DNA of 64,000 nt from an uncultured bacterium (GTDB lineage Bacteria > Elusimicrobiota > Elusimicrobia > Elusimicrobiales > Elusimicrobiaceae): assembly GCA_949294085.1 (NCBI GenBank), contig CASFFX010000003.1:228325-292324 (forward strand), given 5' to 3'. A program made the position numbers and the translations under genes. Shown piece after piece: positions 26,511 to 34,858 of the stretch. The notes beneath the pieces were generated by a model. It was given only the letters and a program-made list of their open reading frames with translations, did not search any database and was not told the DNA's origin. The stretch's first letter is position 1, and each line of letters starts with the position of its first letter.

Positions 26511-26653
26511 CGGGACAGCAGGCCAACTGCTTGGCCTGCGTTAGGACGAGAAAGCCGCAGCGTTGTACGAGTTTGAGCGGGAGCGAAAGGCGAGTACTGC
26601 GAGGCGGGGCAGAACGCGCCGCGCGTCAGCAAGGCGACGGGTGTCCGAGACTC
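26511..26653. other. 143-base insert between two copies of the tRNA-Gln end
   Basis: The stretch is GC-rich and bounded on both sides by the 46-base repeat. It holds a small inverted repeat (CAGGCCAA...TTGGCCTG) near its left end and no credible gene. It could be the scar of a small mobile element or a duplicated tRNA locus that has decayed. Confidence 0.6.
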
Positions 26654-26699
26654 GTCCCGGAACCAGATTTCAACCGCCGCAAGGCGGTTTTTTATTGGC
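26654..26699 (+). repeat. Direct repeat copy 2: partial tRNA-Gln end plus terminator
   Basis: This copy repeats 46 bases of the tRNA-Gln 3' end and its terminator with one mismatch. The tRNA body before it is missing: the bases upstream (GTGTCCGAGACTC) only loosely resemble the T arm. Confidence 0.95.
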
Positions 26700-26811
26700 T
26701 CAAATCGCCGCACATGCTGGCCCCCACGCCAGAGGATCTGGGTCTAAAAACAGCCGGCGGTTAGGTCCAAAGACCCAAGCCTGCACCCGCGTAAAAAGCT
26801 ACCATATAAGT

Positions 26812-27528
26812 ATGAACTTATATCGGCGTTTTTCTACTGCGGCCGTTGGGTTGCTTCTGCTGGCCGGGGTATGCTCCCCCCAGCTATACGCCAAAAAATG
26901 GACCTTGTTGCCCAAAGCGGCCAGGACTCCCGTCTCGGCCGCTGCTTCGGCGCGCCTGCGCGCGGCCTTGCTGCGCCAAGTGCACACGTCCGTTCTGCGG
27001 CAAGCCGCCTTCCGCCCGACCCTTTGGAAAACCCGCCAAGCGTACCATTTTGTTTCGCCCGCAAAGCTGCTTCCGTCCGTCCGGGCGCTCCAGAGCTCCT
27101 ATCGCGTGCCGGATTTCCCGTTTCATATCAGCGACACCGAAATGTACCGCGGCATGGCCTTGGAAAACCCGAGCGACGATTTGCGCCATATTTTGAAATA
27201 CGGGCTAGAAGTTTCCAAATCCCATTTTGAAGCGTTTGGCGCTTATAACGGCACGGCTTCCCAACTGGGAGGCAAGGGCATTTACGCCACCACGCTGCCG
27301 CATTTGGCCCAGCGTTACAGCCTGCGGGAGGACGCCCAAAAGCCCTACCTGCCGGTTATTGTGCATCTCAAGCGGGTGGGAAACGAGTCCATCGTGTCCA
27401 TCCCGCATACAATTCCCCCTTCCTGGATTGTCCGCATCAGCGCGCTGTTACAAATTAACGGGAAACTGGTGTGGGGCGAACTGAAGCCGGAACCCAACGG
27501 CCAATTTATTTTTACGCCCTATCCGTAA
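26812..27528 (+). CDS. Secreted protein of a three-gene paralog family, copy 1 (ADP-ribosyltransferase-like pattern)
   Basis: The 238-residue protein has a signal peptide ending near QLYAKKW. It shares its whole length with the next two genes: an Ala/Leu/Arg-rich helical region (45-75), a FVSPAKLLPSV strand, then a core that opens MYRGM (Arg113). The core continues through ILKYGLEVSKSH, GIYATTLPHLAQRY (156-169) and LPVIVHLKRVG, and ends IPPSWIVRISALL and WGEL (Glu223). The order Arg, then a small/Thr-rich strand with A-x(2)-Y, then a basic strand, then IPP-x-x-I, recalls the cholera/pertussis-toxin class of ADP-ribosyltransferase fold. The Ser-Thr-Ser and Glu-x-Glu motifs are not intact. No function is known. 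The ATG has no Shine-Dalgarno site. A TACCAT lies 7 bases upstream, so it may be leaderless. Confidence 0.75.
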   Translation: MNLYRRFSTAAVGLLLLAGVCSPQLYAKKWTLLPKAARTPVSAAASARLRAALLRQVHTSVLRQAAFRPTLWKTRQAYHFVSPAKLLPSVRALQSSYRVPDFPFHISDTEMYRGMALENPSDDLRHILKYGLEVSKSHFEAFGAYNGTASQLGGKGIYATTLPHLAQRYSLREDAQKPYLPVIVHLKRVGNESIVSIPHTIPPSWIVRISALLQINGKLVWGELKPEPNGQFIFTPYP

Positions 27529-27532
27529 CCCT

Positions 27533-28282
27533 ATGCAGAACCGCTATACGAGAACGTTTTTTTTGGCTTTATGGATCAGCTGCCTGATGTGGGGAGCCAC
27601 CCCCGCACATGCCCAAAGGTGGAACCCGTTCAAAAAAGGTTTTCTGCCGTCCAAGGTGGAAGCTCTTTCCGTTAGTGCACAGCACAAAATCAAACGGGCC
27701 TTGCTGCGGGCGGAAGCCTTAAAAAGAACGTCCCGCTTTTACGAGGCCACCTTCCAAAACGGCCGCTACACGTTCCGCTCGCCCAAAGCGTTGGTGCCGG
27801 CGGTAAAAACGATGACGTCCGTGCAAAATTTGCCGCCTTTCCCGTTTGAAATCAACCCTTCCGAAATGTACCGCGGCATGGTGCTGGACGCAGACGGCAA
27901 ACAGCTGCGCTACATTTTGCGCCGCGGGATGAAGGTGTCCAAATCCCATTACAATCATTACGACGCCTACAACGGCAAATCCTATCCGTCCGGCACCAAG
28001 GCAATTTATTCCGCCCAGGACCCGCGTTCCGCCGTTTTCTATTTGCTCAAACCCAAAACCCGCACCACCCGCTACCTGCCGGTAATTTTCCACCTCAAAC
28101 GGGTGGGGCACGGTTATTACATTTCCGTTCCGCACGATATTCCGCCCCAGTGGATTTACCGCGTGAGCGCCCTGCTTAAAATTAACGGCCGCTTGACGTG
28201 GGGCGAGCTGCAATTGGACCGCCACAACAACTTTGTGTTTACCCCATATCCGCCGAAGGCCGGGGAGGAAAGCGAAAAATGA
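27533..28282 (+). CDS. Secreted protein of the same family, copy 2
   Basis: The 249-residue paralog starts 4 bases after copy 1. The signal peptide is cut near PAHAQ. The same blocks occur in order: FRSPKALVPAV, MYRGMVL (Arg114), ILRRGMKVSKSH, YDAYNG, KAIYSAQDPRSAVFY, YLPVIFHLKRVG, SVPHDIPPQWIYRVSALL and WGEL (Glu225). It ends FVFTPYP like copy 1, followed by a short charged tail. The strong block conservation between tandem copies suggests selection on one shared fold. The enzyme idea is the same as for copy 1 and unproven. Its TGA overlaps the ATG of copy 3. Confidence 0.78.
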   Translation: MQNRYTRTFFLALWISCLMWGATPAHAQRWNPFKKGFLPSKVEALSVSAQHKIKRALLRAEALKRTSRFYEATFQNGRYTFRSPKALVPAVKTMTSVQNLPPFPFEINPSEMYRGMVLDADGKQLRYILRRGMKVSKSHYNHYDAYNGKSYPSGTKAIYSAQDPRSAVFYLLKPKTRTTRYLPVIFHLKRVGHGYYISVPHDIPPQWIYRVSALLKINGRLTWGELQLDRHNNFVFTPYPPKAGEESEK

Positions 28283-29094
28283 AAACGCTTGTTTTTTTGC
28301 TCTGCTTTTTGCTGGCCGGGGTAAATGCCGCCGCGCTGCCCGGCAAATGGGCGCAGGCCCTTTTAAGGAATCGCAAGAACACCGTCTGTGCGGACCTGAC
28401 GCGCCAGGCTTTTGCCCGCAGCAGTCATTTTGCCAACCGGGCGTATCTCTTTTCCCCGGCGGAAAAAACCCGGATTCTCACTATTCTGCAAACACGTCAA
28501 AACCAATCGGCCAAAGACGTGCAAAAACTACTGCATACCCGCCCGGCCGCCTTGGCCCGGGCGTTTGCCGTTCCCAAAGTACAAAAAGGCAAGGCCCGGT
28601 TTATTACCGATTTTACACCGTTTCTGCCTGCCCGGGCGCGCCATTTGCCGGCTTATCCGGCGGCTCTGTTCCCCGGGGACGTGGCCCGCGGCATGGTGCT
28701 GAAAAACCCGGCCAAAGATTTGCGGGAAATTTTCAAACAAGGCCTGCTCGCCCGGCGGAGCGGTGTGGACGCCTGGACAGGCAAACGCGTGATTTTTATG
28801 GTCAACTCCACCGACATTGCCGCTCTGTACACCCGCACCGACACGCCCGGCCTGCCGGTGCTGGTGCACATAAGCGGGTTTAACGGACAGCAAAACTACA
28901 TGCCGGAAACCTCCCAAGACATCCCGGCCGACCGGGTGGTGCGCGTCAGCGCGCTGCTAAAGCTGGACGGAAAAGCCGTGTGGGGCCAGCTTACGCCGGC
29001 GGCGGACGGTTTTTTATTCCACCCGTACGCGCTTACCCCCATGCGCGCTGCGCAAAATGCCGCCCAGCGCCTGTGGTACCGAAAGAATCCCTAA
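28279..29094 (+). CDS. Secreted protein of the same family, divergent copy 3
   Basis: The 271-residue member is coupled to copy 2 by ATGA and has GGGGAGG upstream. The signal peptide is cut near NAAALPG. It keeps YLFSPAEK, ARGMVL (Arg137), LREIFKQGL, VIFMVNSTDIAALY, LPVLVHISG, DIPADRVVRVSALL and WGQL, but lacks the first Tyr of YRG and the Glu of WGEL. It has a Glu just before the IP motif (PETSQDIP, Glu210), where the cholera/pertussis-toxin class of ADP-ribosyltransferases carries its Glu residues. A C-terminal extension of about 20 residues is unique to it. The divergence suggests a different specificity or a partner role. Confidence 0.75.
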   Translation: MKTLVFLLCFLLAGVNAAALPGKWAQALLRNRKNTVCADLTRQAFARSSHFANRAYLFSPAEKTRILTILQTRQNQSAKDVQKLLHTRPAALARAFAVPKVQKGKARFITDFTPFLPARARHLPAYPAALFPGDVARGMVLKNPAKDLREIFKQGLLARRSGVDAWTGKRVIFMVNSTDIAALYTRTDTPGLPVLVHISGFNGQQNYMPETSQDIPADRVVRVSALLKLDGKAVWGQLTPAADGFLFHPYALTPMRAAQNAAQRLWYRKNP

Positions 29095-29106
29095 TTTTGC
29101 TCCAAT

Positions 29107-29140
29107 AAAAAACCGCCTTTCGTTGGAAAGGCGGTTTTTT
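29107..29140 (+). terminator. Bidirectional terminator after the paralog operon
   Basis: A 14-pair stem (AAAAAACCGCCTTT/AAAGGCGGTTTTTT) with A and T tracts serves this operon and probably the convergent ankyrin gene. Confidence 0.93.
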
Positions 29141-29154
29141 AGAAACAATTTGTT

Positions 29155-29766
29155 TTACCGCGACGGCTGCAAAATGGAAAGCACCAGCATAGCTTGGCGG
29201 TAATCGGTTTTTTCCTGATCGGAAAGCTGGGTATTTTCCGCCAGCGCCTGGGCGACCGTCCGCCCTTCGGGGCCTTTCAAATCGGGGTCGGCCTTGGCCC
29301 GAAGCAAGGCTTTAATGACATCGGCATTGTTGTACTGCGCCGCCAACAGCAGCGCCGTATTGCCCTGGTTGTCCGCCGCGTTTACGTGCGCACCGTTTTT
29401 GGTAAATTCTTCCAATACACCGACGGACGGATTATACCGCGCCGCCACCATCAGCGCCGTTTGGCCGGTTTCGTCTGCAATGTGCAAGTTGGCGCCCGCT
29501 TCCAGCAAATCGCGCACCACTTGCGGGTCCTGGGCGGAACGGGCCGCATAAAACAGCGCCGTCTGGCCGGATTTGTCGCGTACATTGATGTCTTTGCTCT
29601 CTTCAATCAGCTCCACCGTTTTTTCCGTTTGCGCGTGATTTTCAATGGAGCGCATCAGCCGCGTGGCTCCGCGGGCGTCGGTATCTTTCACGCGGTAGCG
29701 CAAATACAATCCGCCCGTCAAAAGCGCCACCACCAAGAATAAAGTTAAAACAGTTTTCGCTTTCAT
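29155..29766 (-). CDS. Membrane-anchored ankyrin-repeat protein
   Basis: The 203-residue protein has an N-terminal signal/anchor helix (about 5-22). Three ankyrin repeats follow, recognisable by SGQTALFYAARS, TGQTALMVAARY and QGNTALLLAAQY, each followed by a hydrophobic helix and a GA-like turn. A short helical tail closes the protein. Ankyrin repeats bind other proteins, so a periplasmic scaffold role is likely. No partner can be named. It stands alone on the minus strand, divergent from lysS. Confidence 0.83.
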   Translation of the reverse strand: MKAKTVLTLFLVVALLTGGLYLRYRVKDTDARGATRLMRSIENHAQTEKTVELIEESKDINVRDKSGQTALFYAARSAQDPQVVRDLLEAGANLHIADETGQTALMVAARYNPSVGVLEEFTKNGAHVNAADNQGNTALLLAAQYNNADVIKALLRAKADPDLKGPEGRTVAQALAENTQLSDQEKTDYRQAMLVLSILQPSR

Positions 29767-29827
29767 AAAACACTCCCCGTGCCTTATTGTAGCATTATTG
29801 CGCCCCCCGCGTATGCGTTGAGCAATT

Positions 29828-29836
29828 TGCTAAAAT
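29828..29836 (+). promoter_or_regulatory. Extended -10 promoter of lysS
   Basis: TGCTAAAAT lies about 30 bases before the lysS ATG, leaving room for a GAGG ribosome site. It matches the tRNA-Gln promoter box exactly. Confidence 0.65.
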
Positions 29837-29865
29837 ATAAGTAATATTAAATACGAGGTTTTACG

Positions 29866-31389
29866 ATGTCAAACGAACATACGCAACATCAGCATAATAA
29901 CGCGTTGGACGAAATTATCGCGCAACGCTACGCGGAGGTAGAAGAAATCCGCCAAATGGGCATTGCTCCCTATCCCAACCGCTGCGAAAAGCAGATTTTC
30001 TGTTTGGACGCCAAAAACGCACCCGAAGGAGCCGAGGCCGTAACCGCCGGGCGCTTGATGCAGCTGCGCCTGATGGGCAAAGCGGCGTTTGCGCATTTGC
30101 GCGATTTTTCCGGCCGCGTGCAGCTTTATATTTCCAAAGACAATTTGGGAGATGACGCCTACGCTTTTTTCAAAAAACACATTTCCGTGGGGGATTTTAT
30201 CTCCGTTACCGGGCACGTTTTCGTAACCAAAACGGGCGAAAAAACCATTAAAGTAACCAAACTGACGCTGCTTTCCAAAGCGATTCGCCCCCTGCCCGAA
30301 AAATACCACGGCCTGCAGGACACCGAAGTCCGCTTTCGCAAACGCCATTTGGATTTAATTGCCAACGAGGACGTGAAGGAAATTTTTATTAAACGCGCCA
30401 AAATTATCACCTCTATTCGCAAAACGCTGGACGACAAAGGCTTTTTGGAAGTGGAAACCCCCATTTTGAACCCCGATGCCGGCGGCGCCATTGCGCGGCC
30501 GTTTGAAACGTTCCACAACGCGCTGAAAATGCCGCTCTATATGCGTATTGCGTTGGAACTGTACCACAAACGTTTGATTATCGGCGGGATGGATAAGATT
30601 TACGAAATCGGGCACATGTTCCGCAACGAAGGCATTGACACCACCCACAACCCCGAATTTACGATGATGGAACTCTATCAGGCGTATGGGGACGTGAACA
30701 CCATGGCCGATTTGTTTGATGAAATTCTGGGCAACGCGGCCAAAGCCATCGGCATGGAAAAAATCCATTTCCGCGGGCACGAGGTGGACTTGCGCCCGCC
30801 GTACACCCGCGTGCACATCCCGGAAAAATGGCAGGAAAAGTTCGGCCGCGACATCCACGAAGTGCTGGACGGCCGCAAATTCAACCGCGCCAAACTGGAA
30901 GAAGTGGCCAAAGAACAGGGCGTCAAATTTACGGCGGACAGCTCCGACTCGGACATTTTTGACGAACTGTTTGAAGGCAAACTCTTGGCCGAATACCACA
31001 ACCCGGTCATCGCGATGGACTATCCCACCGCCGTCAGCCCGTTTGCCAAAACCAAACCGGGCGACCCGGAAATCGTGGAACGCTTTGAAGTATTCGTCAA
31101 CGGGCAGGAACTCGGCAACGCTTATACCGAGCTGAACGACCCGGCCGACCAGCTCCAGCGCCTCAAAGACCAAGCGGCCGCCAAAGCCATTGCCAAAGGG
31201 GAAGACGCCAACAATGCCGACATTTTGGACGCCGACTACATTGAAGCCATGGAAAGCGGGATGCCGCCTACCGGCGGGATGGGGATTGGGATTGACCGCA
31301 TCGTCATGATGCTGACCGGACAGGATTCTATCCGCGAAATCATCTTGTTCCCCACGCTTAAGAAGCTGGAAGAAAAAGAAGAAAAATAA
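29866..31389 (+). CDS. lysS: Lysyl-tRNA synthetase, class II
   Basis: This enzyme charges tRNA-Lys. The 507-residue protein has an N-terminal OB-fold (GRLMQLRLMGKAAFAHLRD). The class II core carries motif 2 (RNEGIDTTHNPEFTMMELY) and motif 3 (GMGIGIDRIVMMLTG). All elements are intact and the length is normal. A GAGG site and an extended -10 promoter precede it, and a strong terminator follows. Confidence 0.97.
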   Translation: MSNEHTQHQHNNALDEIIAQRYAEVEEIRQMGIAPYPNRCEKQIFCLDAKNAPEGAEAVTAGRLMQLRLMGKAAFAHLRDFSGRVQLYISKDNLGDDAYAFFKKHISVGDFISVTGHVFVTKTGEKTIKVTKLTLLSKAIRPLPEKYHGLQDTEVRFRKRHLDLIANEDVKEIFIKRAKIITSIRKTLDDKGFLEVETPILNPDAGGAIARPFETFHNALKMPLYMRIALELYHKRLIIGGMDKIYEIGHMFRNEGIDTTHNPEFTMMELYQAYGDVNTMADLFDEILGNAAKAIGMEKIHFRGHEVDLRPPYTRVHIPEKWQEKFGRDIHEVLDGRKFNRAKLEEVAKEQGVKFTADSSDSDIFDELFEGKLLAEYHNPVIAMDYPTAVSPFAKTKPGDPEIVERFEVFVNGQELGNAYTELNDPADQLQRLKDQAAAKAIAKGEDANNADILDADYIEAMESGMPPTGGMGIGIDRIVMMLTGQDSIREIILFPTLKKLEEKEEK

Positions 31390-31397
31390 CTTTCCGC

Positions 31398-31429
31398 AAA
31401 AAAACGCCCGGGAAACCGGGCGTTTTTTT
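31398..31429 (+). terminator. Terminator of lysS
   Basis: CGCCCGG and CCGGGCG pair around GAAA, flanked by seven A and seven T residues. It may also serve the convergent pilin gene. Confidence 0.93.
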
Positions 31430-31452
31430 ATGTCGTTTTGCCAATTTCGTCC

Positions 31453-31953
31453 TCAGGGGATACGGTAACATTTGCAGGAAGCTTCGGGGCACGTTTCGGC
31501 CACGGAGTTAAAGGTCTTGCAAAAGTTTTCCCCCTCGGCCGACCCACAGGCGACGCAATCCAACTGGTCGCGGCTCATGTACCGAACGATAAACCAATCT
31601 CCCGATTTGTATTGCGCTTGAATATGTGCAATGCTGCCGGTCATATCCAGCTTGACCAGAAAATCACCCACCTGCGAAGTGTTCCCCGTGGGCGAGCCGG
31701 GCAGCGCAATGTCCAAATCTTCCAAATTGTTCGTATAAGTGCCGTTGGCCATGCGGAACACTTGCTGGGCGTCCGATAGCGACTTGATAAGCGTAATTCC
31801 CTGCGTCGCGCGGGATTTTTGCACCGCTTTGGTGTACTGCGGCAAGGCGACCGCCGCCAAAATACCGATAATTAACACCACTACCAGCAGTTCTATCAGC
31901 GTAAATCCGGCGTTTTCCCCTGCCGGAAAAGATCTTTGATTCATTTTTCTCAT
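31453..31953 (-). CDS. Type IV pilin-like protein 1
   Basis: The 166-residue protein has a class III prepilin leader: a short basic N-terminus, cleavage at AG/FTLIE, and the long N-terminal helix. The C-terminal domain is Cys-rich (six Cys in the last 40 residues), suggesting disulfides. It is probably a minor or major pilin or pseudopilin. The gene stands alone, without assembly genes nearby. The chosen ATG lies 6 bases after a TAAACT -10 box and has no Shine-Dalgarno site. An ATG nine bases further in would also give a valid leader. Confidence 0.85.
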   Translation of the reverse strand: MRKMNQRSFPAGENAGFTLIELLVVVLIIGILAAVALPQYTKAVQKSRATQGITLIKSLSDAQQVFRMANGTYTNNLEDLDIALPGSPTGNTSQVGDFLVKLDMTGSIAHIQAQYKSGDWFIVRYMSRDQLDCVACGSAEGENFCKTFNSVAETCPEASCKCYRIP

Positions 31954-31959
31954 ATGCAA

Positions 31960-31989
31960 AGTTTATCAAAAAAACAAATCCCGGGGCAA
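31960..31989 (-). promoter_or_regulatory. Promoter placing the pilin 1 start codon at +1
   Basis: TTGCCC, an 18-base spacer and TAAACT end six bases before the ATG on the minus strand, so the mRNA is probably leaderless. Confidence 0.6.
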
Positions 31990-32050
31990 GTATTCTTCTT
32001 TTCCTGCGTTTTGGGGAACCTTCGGGCGGGACAATTTGCTCCATATAAGG

Positions 32051-32056
32051 TAAAAT
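32051..32056 (+). promoter_or_regulatory. -10 box close to the lolC/E start
   Basis: TAAAAT is followed by six bases and the ATG. No Shine-Dalgarno sequence is present, which suggests leaderless translation. Confidence 0.5.
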
Positions 32057-32062
32057 ACAACT

Positions 32063-33280
32063 ATGAAATTTGAACGATTTGTAGCCCTGCGCTACCTGAC
32101 CCGCCGGCAAGGCCTGTTTGCCTTTATCACCACGCTGATTGGTGTGGCGGGCGTGAGTGTGGGCGTGGCGGCGCTGATTACTACGCTTTCCGTAATGAAC
32201 GGCTTTCAAACCGACATCAAAGACAAAATCATCGGCGCGCAAAGCCATATCCTGATTTTCGGCCGCATGAGCGAGCCTACCTACAAAAAAAATATTCAAA
32301 AAGTGGAACAGCTGCCGCTGGTGGAAGCCGCCGCCCCGCATATTTACGGGCAGGCCATCCTCACGTACGCCGGGCAAAGCGTGGGGCTGATCATCCGCGG
32401 GCTGGACCCCGAACAGGAAAAAAAGATCAACACGCTGACCGAATCGGTAGAAAAAGGTTCCTTCAAGCCCGATTGGCCGCAGGACGCCCCGCCGCCCCTA
32501 GTACTGGGCAGCGAACTGGCCGCCAACCTGGGGGCCGACATTGGCGACGACGTCGTGCTGATTTCCCCGCAATCCATTTCCACCTCGGCGGGGATGTTCC
32601 CCAAGATGAAGAAATTCCGCATCAGTGGCCTGCTGCGCACGGGATATTACGAGTTTGACAATACCATCGCCTACACGCTTTTGCCGCACGCCAGCGATTT
32701 TTTGGGTCTGCACCAAGGCACCACCGGCATTGCCGTCAAACTGCATAACATAAACGACGCCGACCAAGCCGCCCAGCAAATTCAGCAGGCCATCGGCTAC
32801 GGCTATTCGGTGCGCACGTTTGCGCAGTTAAACAGCACGCTCTACGCCGCCCTAAAGCTGGAAAAGACCATGATGTTCATCATTTTATTTTTGATTATCG
32901 GGGTCGCTTCGCTCAACATCGCCAGCAACCTGATTTTGCTCGGCACCGAAAAACTGCGCGACATCGGCATTATGCGCGCCATGGGCGCCAGCCCCCGCAT
33001 GATACGCAAAATATTTCTGTGGGAAGCCATGGTGATTGCGGGGCTGGGCATTGTGCTGGGGCTCTTGCTGGCGTGCCTGCTGTGCTGGATTATTGCCACG
33101 TTTAACATTGTGGAACTGCCGGGCGATATTTACTATTTGACCAAAGTCCCCGTTCGGATGGAACTGTGGGATATTGTCGCCGTGGTGGGCGGAAGCTGCC
33201 TGATTTGTTTTGTGGCGGGGTTGTATCCCGCGGTAAAAGCTTCGCGCGTACACCCCACGGACGCCATACGGTACGGATGA
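32063..33280 (+). CDS. LolC/LolE-type lipoprotein-releasing permease
   Basis: The 405-residue protein has the FtsX-like layout: a first transmembrane helix near residues 20-45 (TLIGVAGVSVGVAALITTLS), a periplasmic MacB-like domain, and three C-terminal helices. The C-terminal signature is SLNIASNLILLGTEKLRDIGIMRAMG (split: EKLRDIGIMRAMG). It is the permease partner of the LolD gene one base downstream and extracts lipoproteins from the inner membrane. A single LolC/E-type subunit suggests a LolF-like homodimer, unless another copy exists elsewhere. Confidence 0.92.
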   Translation: MKFERFVALRYLTRRQGLFAFITTLIGVAGVSVGVAALITTLSVMNGFQTDIKDKIIGAQSHILIFGRMSEPTYKKNIQKVEQLPLVEAAAPHIYGQAILTYAGQSVGLIIRGLDPEQEKKINTLTESVEKGSFKPDWPQDAPPPLVLGSELAANLGADIGDDVVLISPQSISTSAGMFPKMKKFRISGLLRTGYYEFDNTIAYTLLPHASDFLGLHQGTTGIAVKLHNINDADQAAQQIQQAIGYGYSVRTFAQLNSTLYAALKLEKTMMFIILFLIIGVASLNIASNLILLGTEKLRDIGIMRAMGASPRMIRKIFLWEAMVIAGLGIVLGLLLACLLCWIIATFNIVELPGDIYYLTKVPVRMELWDIVAVVGGSCLICFVAGLYPAVKASRVHPTDAIRYG

Positions 33281-33281
33281 T

Positions 33282-33947
33282 ATGATTGAACTGGAACACG
33301 TAACCAAAATTTACGGTCAGGGCGACGAAAACCTCTGCGTGCTGCAGGACGTTACGCTCACGCTGCCCCGCGGCAAATTCAGCGTGCTGTTGGGGCCCAG
33401 CGGCTCGGGCAAGAGCACGCTGTTAAACCTGATTGCCATGCTGGACAGACCCACCTCGGGCACGATTCGCATTGACGGGCAAAACATCACCGCCATGCGC
33501 AGCGAAGCGGCCCGCTCCGCCCTGCGGCTTAAAAAGATGGGTTTCGTTTTTCAATTTGACGGGCTCCTGCCCGAATTTTCGCTGTTGGAAAATGTGGATA
33601 TGCCCGCCTGCATGCGCGGCAAGCCGGACCCGTTAAAAGCGCAAAAATTATTGGAAAATTTCGGTTTGGGGGCCATCAGCCACAAACTGCCGGCCGATTT
33701 ATCCGGCGGCGAAAAACAGCGTGCCAGCATTGCACGCGCCTTGCGAAACGACCCCCCGCTGTTGCTGGCGGACGAACCCACCGGCAACCTGGACGCCGCA
33801 CGCAAACTGCAGGTGTTTGAAGATTTTTCCCATATGAGCCGCGAAAAAGGACTCACGATTCTTATGGTAACGCACGACGTGCACGCTTCCGACTATGCGG
33901 ACTGTGTGTACCGCCTGGAAAACCGCCAACTGGTGCAAACAAAATGA
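33282..33947 (+). CDS. lolD: LolD-type ABC transporter ATP-binding protein
   Basis: The 221-residue ATPase has Walker A GPSGSGKST, signature LSGGEKQRASIARAL, Walker B LLLADEPTGNLD and the H-loop VTHD. Its position one base after the LolC/E-type permease supports LolD rather than MacB or FtsE. It powers lipoprotein release to the outer membrane. It overlaps the next gene by four bases (ATGA). Confidence 0.93.
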   Translation: MIELEHVTKIYGQGDENLCVLQDVTLTLPRGKFSVLLGPSGSGKSTLLNLIAMLDRPTSGTIRIDGQNITAMRSEAARSALRLKKMGFVFQFDGLLPEFSLLENVDMPACMRGKPDPLKAQKLLENFGLGAISHKLPADLSGGEKQRASIARALRNDPPLLLADEPTGNLDAARKLQVFEDFSHMSREKGLTILMVTHDVHASDYADCVYRLENRQLVQTK

Positions 33948-34858
33948 AAACGCTTTGGTCGGGGTGTCTCTTGTTGTTGACGCTGAGCGCCTGGGCCCTG
34001 CCGCCCCAGGACCCGGCCTGGCTGGAACGCTACGCCCTGCGCCAGGAAGCCGAAAAACGCACTTTCAAACAAGTCAAAGGCGAAGTCAAAGCCGGATTTA
34101 CCGATTCGCTGACCGATTTGGCGGAATTGTACTACCAGGGCATCGGCACCAAAAAAAATTACAAAAAAGCCTACCGCTACTTTCAAAAAGCCGCCCAAGC
34201 CACCCACAGCGATTACGCCCTCTATTCCCAAGCCTTTATGCTCATGCGCGGGCAAGGCACTAAACCAAATCCGCACCAAGCGTTTGACCTTTTTTGGTCC
34301 TTGGCCCAAAACGGCTATCCGCCGGCGGCCTTGGAATTATTCCGCGCCTACAAAACCGGCGCCGGCTGTGAAAAAGACGAGCAAAAAGCCCGCCAATGGC
34401 TGGAAACAGCCGCCAATTACCGCCTGCCGGAAGCGCTTTTGCAGCTGGGGTTGGAAACCTCAGAAGAAAACCCGGAACGCGCGTTCTTTTTAATTCAAAA
34501 CGCGGCCGATTTGGAAAACAGCCGCGCCCAGTATTTAACGGCGCTCAGTTATCAGGAAGGCGTGGGCACCGCCGTCAATGCACGCCGGGCGTTTGACTAT
34601 ATGCTTTTGTCGGCCAAACAGCATTATCCGCCGGCCCAATGGCAAACGGCCCAATGGTACGAACAGGGTTTCGGCACCGAAGCCAGCCCCTATCAGGCCT
34701 TCCGCTGGACGCGCCTGGCGGCCCAAAACGGCGTGCCGCAAGCCCAACAGCGCCTGGCCGAAATGTACGAGCAGGGCATTGGCACCCCGGTCCAAAAAAA
34801 GTGGGCCAAACAGTGGGCGGCCGAAGCCAAAAAAAATCTGAAAAAGGAGTCCCGCTAA
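33944..34858 (+). CDS. Exported Sel1-repeat protein 1
   Basis: The 304-residue protein has a signal peptide (cut near AWALPPQ) and about six Sel1-like repeats. These are short helical pairs with the pattern A-x2-G-x7-L-x2-Y-x2-G-x-G, such as LAELYYQGIGTKKNYKKA and LAEMYEQGIGTPVQKKW. Such solenoids bind partner proteins. It is coupled to lolD (ATGA) and continues directly into a second Sel1 protein, so it may assist lipoprotein or envelope traffic. The target is unknown. Confidence 0.87.
   Translation: MKTLWSGCLLLLTLSAWALPPQDPAWLERYALRQEAEKRTFKQVKGEVKAGFTDSLTDLAELYYQGIGTKKNYKKAYRYFQKAAQATHSDYALYSQAFMLMRGQGTKPNPHQAFDLFWSLAQNGYPPAALELFRAYKTGAGCEKDEQKARQWLETAANYRLPEALLQLGLETSEENPERAFFLIQNAADLENSRAQYLTALSYQEGVGTAVNARRAFDYMLLSAKQHYPPAQWQTAQWYEQGFGTEASPYQAFRWTRLAAQNGVPQAQQRLAEMYEQGIGTPVQKKWAKQWAAEAKKNLKKESR

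Noticed and set aside
26462..26713. 83-codon frame on the minus strand across the duplicated tRNA end
   Set aside because: Its internal peptide repeat arises only from the duplicated tRNA and terminator DNA.
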